Assembly (NCBI GenBank): GCA_009859145.1
Contig: VRVR01000019.1
Span: 217,073-281,072 of the forward strand
Direction: 5' to 3'
DNA: 64,000 bases
Origin: Andalucia godoyi
Taxonomy: Eukaryota > Discoba > Jakobea > Jakobida > Andaluciidae
Below the pieces are notes generated by a model. It had not been told where the DNA came from and ran no database searches. It saw only the letters and a program-made list of their open reading frames with translations. The translations under genes were made by a program, and so were the position numbers. Shown here piece after piece: positions 1 to 9,114 of this stretch. The first letter of the stretch is position 1. Each line of letters begins with the position of its first letter.

Positions 1-872
1 TTGTCGTCATCGTCATCGAGAAGTGCTTGCCTATTTCGCTTTCTATTGAGTGCATTCTCTACCGAAGACGACGTGTTCTCTTCCACAACCCGTCTTCTTT
101 TGGCTGCCGTAGCATCAGAATCATCTTGCGCCTCCGTCGACTGTTGCGAGCTGTTAAAGCCAGCAGGAGCACCAAGCCTGCATGAAAAATGCTTGACACT
201 GTCCGCTGGTCGACCTTTAAATGACGGCGACAGCGTGACGTCCCTGTTTGCCGGTCGAGGTGCCGGAGAAGCAGTTGGAGACCCCTTATCCTCCGGGACG
301 TACTGTGTTTTTGGTTTCTTGGACGGATTTCCAAGCCTTTGCATCGGCCGAATTGGAGCCAATGATCCGTGAATTGAAGCTTCGATCTTCTTTTGCTGCT
401 CCACAAACCGAGTCCATTCCTCTTCAGTCATGTCATCCTGAACAGGTGCAATATCCTCGTACACATCCTCATCCTCGTCCTCGTCCTCGTCCTCATCATC
501 ATCATCACCACCACCATTCATCCTCCCACCTTCTTCCGTCGACGCACCCTCGTCTTCACAAGATTCATACTCTCTGAGTGCGGCGTCCCCGCGACTGCCG
601 TGTTTTCCATCCTTCTCTGGACCTCGATTCCCTCGGTGTCTCTGCTCGTGAGCAATGCTTTTGTGCATCGACAGCTTGAGCCCTGCAATGCGATCCGGGT
701 CGTTTTCTGTTCCCCGCACATCTTCCATAAGATTACCAGACATGTACCGGTCAATGGTGTTCTCAAGAGACCCAAACGTCAGCAGATGCGCTTTGAGCCA
801 CGGTATCGCCCCAGGAATAAAGTTCGGGAACATCGCTACAAACAACTGCATCTGCTCATCAATTTGGCTCAT
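1..872 (-). CDS. acidic, possibly CUE-like protein, 3' end beyond window edge
   Basis: An open frame begins at an ATG at 872 on the minus strand and runs without a stop to the window edge, so the carboxyl end is missing. At least 290 codons are visible. The first 45 residues (…FVAMFPNFIPGAIPWLK… then GSLENTIDRYM) resemble a CUE/UBA-type ubiquitin-binding helical bundle, with an MFP motif and a late G-x-x-E-x-x-I-D pattern. A run of Asp/Glu follows near residues 130-147, then a conserved-looking DDMTEEEWTRFVEQQ helix. Near the end there is a short basic stretch (AAKRRRVVEE) that could be a nuclear signal. The CUE resemblance is by eye only. No other family is recognised. The first 870 bases of the plus strand are also open, but that frame is the antisense shadow. 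Confidence 0.55.
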   Translation of the reverse strand, partial: MSQIDEQMQLFVAMFPNFIPGAIPWLKAHLLTFGSLENTIDRYMSGNLMEDVRGTENDPDRIAGLKLSMHKSIAHEQRHRGNRGPEKDGKHGSRGDAALREYESCEDEGASTEEGGRMNGGGDDDDEDEDEDEDEDVYEDIAPVQDDMTEEEWTRFVEQQKKIEASIHGSLAPIRPMQRLGNPSKKPKTQYVPEDKGSPTASPAPRPANRDVTLSPSFKGRPADSVKHFSCRLGAPAGFNSSQQSTEAQDDSDATAAKRRRVVEENTSSSVENALNRKRNRQALLDDDDD

Positions 873-1224
873 CGCTGCTGCAAGAGGAGATCAACCTAGA
901 ACCTCGAATTTGCGCGAATTCTTTTTTTTTATTATAAATATAAATATAAATATAAAACCAAATGAAGAAAAAAAGCACATGATAAATATACGAAAAGTCG
1001 TCGTTCAGAACCCAAAAAATAAAATTTGCAGTACGGTTGACAGTCTAGTGTGCATTGAACATCAAACAAACAATATCATGTGCTGGAAGTTTGTCGATCT
1101 GTCTAGAATTTCTTCATTCTTCACGTTTCTCCCAAATAAGAGCAAAGCATGTGGCTTGGATCTGTCTTCGGTAACAGCTTAGCCGATGACCAATAATGAT
1201 CCATGACTTGGCGAGCGGATTCCG
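873..1224. other. intergenic, AT-rich
   Basis: This is the upstream side of the minus-strand gene that starts at 872. It holds an AT-rich block with TATAAATA repeats around 930-955 that could include promoter elements. No convincing coding sequence is seen. Confidence 0.4.
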
Positions 1225-1351
1225 GAGCAGTCCTTCCAGTTTATTTGATTAACATCCCTGCAAAGAATCCGGAGGGGCCGTTGTAGGTCTCACGCCCCAT
1301 CTTTCGCGGGCGCCCTACGCGAGAGTCCAACTCGCTTGCGCCAGGAATACC
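1225..1351 (-). pseudogene. decayed Fanzor/TnpB-like relic, family B copy 1
   Basis: On the minus strand, 1351-1317 matches about 29 of 36 positions of the block at 28741-28776. Some 58 bases downstream, at 1259-1248, one frame reads C-R-D-V-N, the form taken by the third RuvC aspartate motif in TnpB/Fanzor nucleases (R-D-x-N-x-A-x-N). The stretch before it can be read as W-G-V-R…T-T…R-I-L, which is how the zinc-ribbon to RuvC-III segment usually looks, but frames change and stops intervene. I infer a strongly decayed transposon-encoded nuclease tail. The evidence is a short repeat plus a motif, so this is tentative. Confidence 0.3.
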
Positions 1352-1449
1352 TGACAAGGTGTGGTATGGCGACGTAGTGCCAAATAAAACTGTTAAATAT
1401 CAAAATATGAACAGCAGTGTTTTAATTAATGTTTTCTTCTGACACAACG

Positions 1450-1770
1450 AACGCCTACATTATCCACTGAACATGCATATCAACGAGTAGACATGCATAT
1501 TCAATCTTGCATCCCGTTGCTCGGAAGGGGAAAGGCCCCAACACGCCTCACGGTGTTCTTCAGATAGATGTTCCGCGCTCCGTTCTCAATCTCGATCAAT
1601 CTGCGAGCCACTTTTCTCAGCGTGACACGTTGTTCCTGAGAAAGGTGCATTTTGATTCCGACGGCCCTAGCAGCAGGCGCTTTCGTGTCCTCAGTTGCAG
1701 CGCGGTTGATGCACCTGGAGATACGAGAAGAAGAGGCGGTAGGAAGACGGTGGGGGTTTGCGGCTGCGAC
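1450..1770 (-). mobile_element. internally deleted Fanzor-derived element, family A copy 1
   Basis: This minus-strand element of about 320 bp is about 95 percent identical to 32527-32825 on the plus strand. It reads first the amino-terminal signature of TnpB/Fanzor proteins (IKMHLSQEQRVTLRK), then within a few codons the carboxy-terminal end (NGARNIYLKN, the residues following the last RuvC Asp). The whole catalytic core between them is missing. The 3' flank ends in a conserved block (…AATGTAGGCGT on the minus strand, at 1461-1450) shared with both other family A copies. In TnpB/Fanzor elements this region specifies the guide RNA and the right end. Compared with copy 2 there is a 20-nt insertion at 1471-1490 that duplicates ACATGCATAT, plus one extra A in the A run of the frame. 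No intact protein can be made. Confidence 0.7.
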
Positions 1771-2193
1771 ACTTCTCGCTTCACGTGCTGCTTTCCCAAC
1801 GCTGCATGGGCTCCCGCATTGTTCGACGCAGAGTGCCTGAACATGTGCTGCACACGTGGTCATCGTTTCTCAGTTCGTATATCCATCCCCGATGCGGACC
1901 GTCGGTTCTTGTCCCAATTGCAGACATTCGAGAAACCGTTCAGCGCCCTGGATTTGGGCGCCAACACCCAAAAAGAAGAAGAAGTCGGGAGCCCACCAAG
2001 TGAGTTTTACAGAAAGGGGGGGGGGGGGCATGGGTCTGTGAGACACGACATACCGAACCAGTATGCAAAGTAAAAGGCGAGGATGACAGAAACAATCCAA
2101 GGATCCATGATAAAATAAAAGCACATAGAAGAAGAAGCCAAGGGGAGGATCACGACATTAACAACAACAGCAACAGTGGCAGGGGCAGCGACT
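1771..2193. other. intergenic; possible tiny membrane-protein frame on minus strand
   Basis: An ATG at 2109 (minus) opens a short hydrophobic frame (MDPWIVSVILAFYFAYWFG…), immediately followed by a GTATGT donor-like sequence and a run of nine G (plus strand, 2020-2028). A second, shifted frame continues to a stop near 1870. This could be a very small spliced or frameshifted membrane protein, or chance. Nothing else is recognised. Confidence 0.25.
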
Positions 2194-3339
2194 CTATCCT
2201 TCTGGCTCCTCTGTTTCGAAATGAGGATGCTGATGGAGATGCGTTCGAACATCATCTGGAACGGCAGCTCCTGATGCGTCCTTTTCGTGAATCACCTGCA
2301 ACATTCTCTTACCGCTCATCTGAGTGGTGAGTTCCCTCCCAAACACAGAAGCATGAACCACGGCCACGGACCGATCGACATTTGTGTTGTCCACGAGTCC
2401 CCAAGGCCGAGTGCAGTTCTTGGACCGCAGGCACAGTTCGGTTTGAATTCTTCGAATTGCATCAATGTGTGCAACATACCTGTTCATTCTCGGTTCCAGA
2501 GTCATGTATTTTGCTCTCGTCGCAAATCTTTCTCGATGCTTCTCTGCATTGGATATGTGAACCACAAACGGCACGACAAAATCAGCCTCCATTTCAGCGG
2601 GGATCATCTCCTGAAGGACATTCGGCAGCAAGTGCACTCCTTCTACAATGATTGGTGTCCGTCGCTTGACGTGGCTCTGAATAAGTGGCACAAGAGCCTG
2701 GAGCACCATTCTGCACTGGTCCTCATAATCCTGGACATTCGACTCATATGTCGATGCAAACAGATGCTGCGGTGCATTTGGAATCGAGCGCAATGCGTGA
2801 CGAATCACATCGGTTGAGATAATCGTCGTGATTCCAATTCGAGCAGCCAACAACGCAGCCAGCGTCGACTTTCCACACCCGGACGTCCCACCAAGTAGAA
2901 TCACGATGGGACGTCTCCGAGCTTGAATTTCCACTGCCAGCTCTATGTCTCTCATGGGATAAAACAAGCTGTGAGCAGAGAGTGTTGCGGCAATCAATCT
3001 GCATAGCAGGGCTGCCCTTTCCCGACTCCTATTCTCCCGCTCTTCTCCACTCTCGGCACCGCCGTCGACATCCCCCTTTGAGGAAGACTCTCTTCGGTGG
3101 CGATGGTGGTGGTGGTCATTATGATGATTCTGATCGGTGCCGTTTGCACTGATGCTTGCATAGGAGGAACCAGCGGAGTTGGAGTACGACGCCGTACAGT
3201 GGAACGAGTCATGGTCTTGCGAGTCGTAATCTTCAGGAACAACATCCACAGGAAATGCATCCACCATCGTCTCTGCTCGGTGAGGCTTCACACCAATCAA
3301 TGCAAATATCTGGCGAATTGCAAACGGATGAACACCCAT
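2194..3339 (-). CDS. 2-phosphoglycerate kinase-like P-loop protein
   Basis: A 381-residue protein. The ATG at 3339 is chosen; the longer open frame upstream begins with GTG. The central part has a Walker A motif (GGTSGCGKST) followed by a conserved LAARIGITTIISTDVIRHALRS block. This combination is typical of the archaeal 2-phosphoglycerate kinase family and its eukaryotic relatives such as plant LPA1. Catalytic features further on include an IIVEGVHLLP strand-and-loop and an H-x-x-R-F-x-x-R basic helix near RERFATR. Residues 50-120 are low-complexity (Asp/His/Ser-rich) and probably disordered. The plant relatives affect phytic acid levels, so the substrate here (2-phosphoglycerate, a polyol or an inositol phosphate) is uncertain. 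The leader on the sense strand contains a (GT)n run (antisense of 3433-3460). Confidence 0.75.
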   Translation of the reverse strand: MGVHPFAIRQIFALIGVKPHRAETMVDAFPVDVVPEDYDSQDHDSFHCTASYSNSAGSSYASISANGTDQNHHNDHHHHRHRRESSSKGDVDGGAESGEERENRSRERAALLCRLIAATLSAHSLFYPMRDIELAVEIQARRRPIVILLGGTSGCGKSTLAALLAARIGITTIISTDVIRHALRSIPNAPQHLFASTYESNVQDYEDQCRMVLQALVPLIQSHVKRRTPIIVEGVHLLPNVLQEMIPAEMEADFVVPFVVHISNAEKHRERFATRAKYMTLEPRMNRYVAHIDAIRRIQTELCLRSKNCTRPWGLVDNTNVDRSVAVVHASVFGRELTTQMSGKRMLQVIHEKDASGAAVPDDVRTHLHQHPHFETEEPEG

Positions 3340-3429
3340 TCTTCTCCCTTCTTTTCTTCTCTTTTCGCTCAGCAAACGTAAGTCGCTGCTGAACACTAGC
3401 CCGAGCACAATTCAATCCAACCAATCGCA

Positions 3430-3466
<37 letters not shown>

Positions 3467-4288
3467 GCGCGAGAGAGAGGCAGAGAGAAAAGCTCCACAC
3501 GCTTTATATTGAGAATTATCTTGCTCTTGGTATTTCTGTTTACGCTATACTTCGCGGCGACATTTTTCAGTGTTTGGAGAACATGAATACAAATCGATCC
3601 CAGAATGGAAAAACTCTCTTGGAAAGTGAAGACGTCTGGTCACCAACTGTAAATTAAAAAAGCTCCACAGCATTTTGCCCGCCCATCTCCAAAGGGCAAA
3701 CCTGCCCTTAGAATAGAATAGCCCCACGTAAGATGAGGTGGGCCTTATGCTTGCCCACTACAGCACTTTTCTATAGAAGAGACGGGAAACCCAGGTTCGA
3801 AAATCGCGCCATTTGGACCCTCCTATTGCCGGTACCGTTTTGGCATTATCACCCTTGCAGTTTGCAGCGTCTTTTTCACCACGTTTCTTTTCTCCAGGCT
3901 TCTTTTAACCCTCCAATCCTTGTTCCTTGCGTGTGGTTTTGGTTAGCTGTGCATTGTCAGCTGCTACTCGTGAGCACTGCTCCCTCAACCCTTTCCCTCG
4001 TCTCTTCATCGCCTCATTCACTCTGTCCTCTTGTCTGTTTGTCGTTCCTTGTCATTATTGTTAATTGCTTATATATTGCTGCGTGTCTGATTGCTGTATA
4101 CGCATCGCGTCCAGCTCCAAACCTCTGACAGAAAGAACACCTGCTTTTGCGCTGCGGTCTCTCGTCGATTCCACACATCCTCGCACATACGCACTTATCC
4201 ACATCCACACACATATAATTTTCTTCACTTTGATTTTCCCCCCTTCTTACTCCTTCTTGTGTGGAGAGTCCCTTTTTGTGTTGGAGGA
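3340..4288. other. divergent intergenic region with (CA)n
   Basis: This is the region between two divergent genes. It holds a pure CA run at 3433-3460 followed by GCGCGC and GAGAGA, then a long pyrimidine-rich stretch (3900-4280) that is the probable ADA2 leader. The open frames here are short, T/C-rich and unconvincing. Confidence 0.5.
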
Positions 4289-4422
4289 ATGTCGTCGAAA
4301 GACAAGGACAAGGAGAAGGAAAAGGACAAGGACAAAGACTCGGCAGGTGGATCTTCGAATGCGGCTGCAGCTTCTGGTACCTTGATGCCTACCGCAGCCA
4401 GTAGTAGTAATAGCAATAGTAA

Positions 4423-4466
<44 letters not shown>

Positions 4467-6555
4467 ATAATAATAATAATAATAGTAGCAGCAGCAGTGC
4501 TAATAACAGTAGTAGTACTACTGCTGCTACTGGCGGGAGCGCTGCAAACACAAGTACAGCTCCAAACCCAAGTGCGAGTGCTAAAGAAGAGTCCTTGGAG
4601 CTTATTCATTGCAATTATTGTAGAAGGGATATTACAAATAGCGTGAGAATACGCTGTGCAGAGTGTGCAGAGGTGGATTTGTGCGTTGATTGTTTTGCAG
4701 CTGGAGTTGCTTTTCTTGATCACAAGCCGGACCACTCATATCGGATTCTAGATGATATGACTCGACCGCTGTTTTCTCCGACTTGGGGCGCAGACGAAGA
4801 GCTTCTCTTGCTCGATGGCATTGAGACGTGTGGTGTTGGAAACTGGATAGATGTGTCCGCACATGTTGTGACAAAGACCAAGGAAGAGTGCGCATCGCAC
4901 TATTGGAAGCACTATGTAGATACGCCTCTGTATCCGCTTCCCAATCTGGACGGCATGCTAGATTATGTCCCTCCAGAGAAGAGACCAAAGAGAAAAACAG
5001 TGTCGTCGTCTGGAGACGGTGCCGACGGCCCCGGGAAAAAGAAAAAAAGAAGACCGTTACAAGCAGTGGCACCGGCTCCACAGGCGGGAAAGGGATTGCG
5101 GGAGCAGACGATGCAAACAAGGAAGACGAGCTGCGAGGATATGAGATACCGCTGTACGGAGCATCGATTGGCTATATGCCAAAGCGCATGGACATGACAG
5201 TGGAGTACCACAACGAGGCTGAGAACTCCATTGCTGATCTCGAGTTCACTGAGGCTGATCTGCACGATGAGACGTCTCTCTGGCTGAAGATGCAGTTGCT
5301 GGAAGCGTATTCCAAGAAGGTCGAGGAGAGAATGGAGAGAAAGTCGTTTGCACACGATCACATGATCGTTGACTTCGACAATTTCAAAAAGTATACTTTC
5401 CTGTCGGACGCAAACAGCTTTTTCAGCTTATCGCAGCCAATCCCAGACTCCTCCATTCCCGCGAACGGCGTGCAGAACGGGCCGCGAACGGGAGAGCCAA
5501 CTGGCTCTTCTTCGTCATCACTTCCGTACCACGTCCCTCCACCTGTGTCTGCTATCCCGGTCTCCTCATCGACCGGCATAGCTGCATCATCATCATCATC
5601 ATCATCATCATCGTCCACCGCGATCGCAGGAAATGCAGCTGCCCCGGTAAGTGCGCAGGCTTCGAGTGCTGCAGCATCATCTTCGGTGGCCGCGGCTTCG
5701 TCGGTGGCGGCTGCAACGGCGTCATCCGGCGCCGCTTTTCAGACTGGAGACGAAGAATCCGCAGTGAATTCGGCGCTAAAGGACGAATGGCTGTCGTATG
5801 TCCCGCAGGATCTGACACTTTCCAAGACGGAGAAGAAGAACCTGAAAGAGATTTATCAAAAATACGCGCCATTTGCGCGCCTTATGAAGGTCGATGAATG
5901 GAAACGAACGATCGGCGGGCTCTTCCGAGAGCGGACGCTGCGGCGGGAGATTCAGATGCTCAAGGAGTATCGAGAGAATGGTCTTGCGTTCCTCAGTCAA
6001 ATTCGAAAGTTTGAGGATGCAAGAAGGAAGAGAGCGGAGGAAGTTCGAGAGCAGAAGTCTCGATACGAGAAACTAGCCAGCCATTCTGGACCTCGACGAT
6101 CCACGCGTGGCTTTGATGAACTTCTGCAACCAATGACTGCCAATTCCGATTCATCCATCCTCAGCTCCGCATTTTCTTCGTCCGTTTTGGATGAGACGGG
6201 GACATCGAAGCCGCCGACTGTGCCTGTTCAAAATCGCGTGATTGATCCGCTAGAACTGGATGAACGCAAGGTGGGACATGAAATGCTTACCGATGACGAA
6301 AAACAGTTTATTGTGTCCAACGATGTGACCCCTCAAATGTACATGATGAGCAAGGAAGTTTTCATGCGACATGCCGATCTGTTGTTGGAAAACATCTCTG
6401 CAGCTCCTGATCTTGTTCACGGGTTGTCTGCAGACAAGGCTGCTGCCTGTGCTGCGTTTGTGCATAGCCAGGGTTGGCTTCATTGTGCTGCCGACGTTCT
6501 GAAGAATTTTTCTGCCTCAGAGTTCTCGTCTTTCAATTCTTCGATTCGCCATTAA
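4289..6555 (+). CDS. ADA2: transcriptional adaptor ADA2 (frame broken near 5042-5048)
   Basis: ADA2 is the SAGA-type adaptor that links the GCN5 acetyltransferase to nucleosomes. From the ATG at 4289 the order is: a charged start; a Ser/Asn tract encoded by AGT/AAT repeats (4398-4513); a ZZ zinc finger from about residue 108 (C-x2-C…C-x2-C…C-x2-C…H); a SANT/Myb domain from about residue 162 (FSPTWGADEELLLLDGIE … HYWKHYVD); the conserved ADA2 block GYMPKRMDMTVEYHNEAE; and a carboxy-terminal SWIRM-like domain (LTDDEKQFIV … LSADKAAACAAFVHSQGWL). The ZZ-SANT half lies in one frame and the rest in another. The switch falls in a basic Lys-rich linker over a run of seven A at 5042-5048, where one more A would restore one frame. 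It may be a sequence error, slippage or a genuine lesion; a small intron is possible but purine-rich. The next gene converges from the other strand. Confidence 0.85.
4398..4513 (+). repeat. AGT/AAT trinucleotide tract inside ADA2
   Basis: An AGT/AAT/AGC-type repeat encodes poly-Ser and poly-Asn in the amino-terminal linker of ADA2. It is probably length-variable. Confidence 0.85.
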
Positions 6556-7092
6556 CCCCCTGGGTGTGGTTGTGACCCTTCTGTTTTTTTCCCATTCTTT
6601 GAAGGACTTCTTGATTCATTGCACCGATTGGCGTGTGATGACGGACCTCGTTTTTTCGTATTCCCCATTTCCCTTTCCCCCGCTTCTCTCTTTTTATCAT
6701 TTCCTTTTCCTTTTTTCTTCTTCTTTCTTTTGTTGTGTCTTGTTTGTATTTTCCAATTTCCATGTACACGAGATTCATAAACACAAACCTGAGCCGTCAG
6801 GTTGCGAACATGCATCCGCCCCGTCCCCCTCCTTCCCCACCGACCAGCCGTTTCTCTTTCATCCCAGCAAACATGCCGCGACTGCATCTGCATGCTCCCT
6901 CTCGCTACTGCTGCGCTACGAGGCTAAAACGCGGTACGTATTTTACAATCCATAAACACTGCAATGCTGCACAAAGTAACAGGAAGGCGACGTAGCAACA
7001 GCAAAAAACCAAGAGCAAACGAACAAAATAATAATAAAAAACAAAAAAGCAAATCAGAAAAAAGGCTGGTCGAGAATCAACTCCGGACGGAA
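6556..7092. other. convergent 3' region, no gene seen
   Basis: This lies between the stops of ADA2 and the polyamine oxidase. It is T-rich at first and A-rich towards 7000-7080, with AATAAT/AATAAAA sequences near 7025-7040. These fit the 3' ends of two converging transcripts. No coding signal is seen. Confidence 0.5.
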
Positions 7093-8577
7093 TTAAAGCT
7101 TGGATGACAGCGGGAAGGCCGCCGAGAGAATCTTCATCGCCTGAGACTGTCCTGTAAACAGCGCGCCGTGAACACACGAGAACCAAGTGCGGTGCGTCGC
7201 TTCGCCTGAAAACAGCACACGGCCGGCATGGAATCTTTGCACGTTGTCAAAGTAAGCATCTGCGCGCTCATTATCAAGGTCCGCCAGGTTCTTCGGGAAG
7301 CCCGGGCAACTCCAAGACCCGCCCGCGAAAGGATCAGTACCCCACTCCGTCAACACACTCTTGATCAGCTTGGCTTTGGAGCCCACTCCGGCTTCCGGGA
7401 AAGCTCTTGAAAGCCACTCCATTCCAAGTGCCAGGTAAGTTCCGTCTTTCATTTTCCCTGGATCTAACGGCAGCAAGTCCTCTCGGTGCATCCACATCAG
7501 CAGAACAGATCTTCCATTTCCAACAAACGGAGAATAATCAATGCAGTTCCAGTATAACCGAGATCGATCGACGTGCTCAGAATCCGGATACACTGCAGCA
7601 AAGTACGCTTCCTCACCCCAGAAATTCGTATCAAACTCCAGGAACAACTTCTCGACGCCATTGAACTGCATGTCGTTGGTAAAGAATGATTCCATTTCTG
7701 GACACAATTCCGGAACAAATTTGATGGATTTGTTCCGCATGATCGCTACAGGAACGGTGACCAGAGCATAGTCGAATCGTTCAAATGCCACCTTGGATGC
7801 CGCGGAGGATGCTGAAATTTCGATCACCACAGAAGGGGACGATACAGGCACCTCTACCTTCCTGACGACAGTATTGAGACGAAGCGAGAAGGAGCCGGGT
7901 TTCATTCCTGAAGCGAGCTTCTCGACGTCCCTAAACATTGCCTTTGGAAGTTGGGCATAGCCACCTCGAAGCATCGAGTGACCGTCACCTTCGTCATAGA
8001 GTGCAAATCGCCGGGCAGGAACCTTGTCAAATGTGCCTCCAGCGATGTGCTCTTCCAAAGTATAGTAGAACTCAAGAGCTTTGCGCTCATCAGCAGACAA
8101 CCCACCGCGAGAAATCCCTTTCTTCTTCTGCAGAATGTGGTCCACTGCTTGGCCCCAGGCATGCTTGGTGTCCGCACGAGGATGAATGGAACTAACAAAC
8201 CAATCTTCTTCAAACAGACACATCGCCTCATCATGCGTTCTCATCATATCATACGTCACGTCCTTCGGAATCCTTTCGTTCGTCTCGGGACTCCTGAACA
8301 AGAACGCGTTTTTATCAAACGAAGACTCAACAAGCTCAAATCCGTAGTGCTTGCAAATCGGATTCAATGGAGACCGAGATGTCCCGTGAACCCAGCTCGC
8401 GCCATGATCAAACCCATTTTCATCCGTGAACATGCGTCCTGCAATACGATCACGGGCTTCAAACATTGTAATGGAAATCGACACTCCTTGCCGACCCGCT
8501 TGCTCCAAAAGAGTCTTTGCCGCGGATATTCCGGAAATCCCAGCTCCAACAATTGCAATTCGTAAAGGCGCCGTCAT
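7093..8577 (-). CDS. polyamine oxidase-like flavin amine oxidase with PTS1
   Basis: A 494-residue FAD-dependent amine oxidase of the polyamine/spermine oxidase group. The start MTAPLRIAIVGAGISGISAA carries the dinucleotide-binding GxGxxG motif. It is followed by an FEARDRIAGRMFT arm and the substrate-site segment DHGASWVHG. The carboxy-terminal FAD motif is LFSGEATHRTWFSCVHGA. The last three residues are Ser-Lys-Leu, a type 1 peroxisomal targeting signal, so back-conversion of spermine or spermidine with hydrogen peroxide release probably takes place in peroxisomes. The length is normal for the family and the frame is uninterrupted. The precise substrate is not readable from sequence. It converges on ADA2 and shares a divergent upstream region with POLD3. 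Confidence 0.9.
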   Translation of the reverse strand: MTAPLRIAIVGAGISGISAAKTLLEQAGRQGVSISITMFEARDRIAGRMFTDENGFDHGASWVHGTSRSPLNPICKHYGFELVESSFDKNAFLFRSPETNERIPKDVTYDMMRTHDEAMCLFEEDWFVSSIHPRADTKHAWGQAVDHILQKKKGISRGGLSADERKALEFYYTLEEHIAGGTFDKVPARRFALYDEGDGHSMLRGGYAQLPKAMFRDVEKLASGMKPGSFSLRLNTVVRKVEVPVSSPSVVIEISASSAASKVAFERFDYALVTVPVAIMRNKSIKFVPELCPEMESFFTNDMQFNGVEKLFLEFDTNFWGEEAYFAAVYPDSEHVDRSRLYWNCIDYSPFVGNGRSVLLMWMHREDLLPLDPGKMKDGTYLALGMEWLSRAFPEAGVGSKAKLIKSVLTEWGTDPFAGGSWSCPGFPKNLADLDNERADAYFDNVQRFHAGRVLFSGEATHRTWFSCVHGALFTGQSQAMKILSAAFPLSSKL

Positions 8578-9114
8578 CTGCGTTCTTCTTGCCGGTACAC
8601 TCTTCTATTGTTCAGTCTCTCCGCTATCGTAGCAGCAGCAGCAGCAGTAGGAGGAGGTGGAGGAGGAGGAGGAACTATCGGAACTCTGCTCCACAGTGAA
8701 TGCGAAAGACAACAAGCAACAACAACAACAAGAAGAAAAACAAAAAATTACGTGACTGAAAAAAAAACCTGCGAAAATACGGAACAATTTTGGATATATT
8801 TGCAGGTCGATTTTTGGAGCGACAAAAAAGACGATTAAACCGACTGTAAATAAAAAAAAAGAAACGAGAAGCGCCTTCCTTGTCCTCTGCCGCCGAATTC
8901 GAAACTCCCGCTCGTCAAACCTGCAGAATCCATTATCAAAAATGCACAACGAGAACTAAGTGGCATTCTGTCGATGTTGTTGTAATCGTTACTATTTCTT
9001 TTTTTCCGTTTAATCTTCTTTTATAGATATAGATAGATAGGTATATTTTACTGTGATTTCCAAAGTGACACCCACAGACATACTCACGTTAGCGCTGCCG
9101 ATATCCATTGACGA
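8578..9114. other. divergent intergenic region
   Basis: Short AGC and AGG trinucleotide runs lie at 8630-8675, followed by A-rich and T-rich stretches and a GATA repeat near 9025-9045. A minus-strand open frame at 8605-8949 encodes a transmembrane-like segment but has no ATG (see rejected items). Confidence 0.45.

Noticed and set aside
4225-4735. Poly-Leu and poly-Thr frames on the minus strand
   Set aside because: These are translations of the AGT/AAT repeat inside ADA2 in the wrong frames.
5000-5066. Small intron in ADA2 to explain the frame change
   Set aside because: Frame-keeping GT-AG pairs exist (5002-5063, 5002-5066) but are purine-rich and short, without a pyrimidine tract, unlike the DPM3 intron; a one-base change in the A run is simpler.
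8605-8949. Minus-strand open frame with a transmembrane-like segment (ALLVSFFLFTVGLIVFFVAP)
   Set aside because: There is no ATG in the frame, the tail is translated AGC/AGG repeat, and no second exon with a family match was found; the likeness to TMEM230-type spans is too short.
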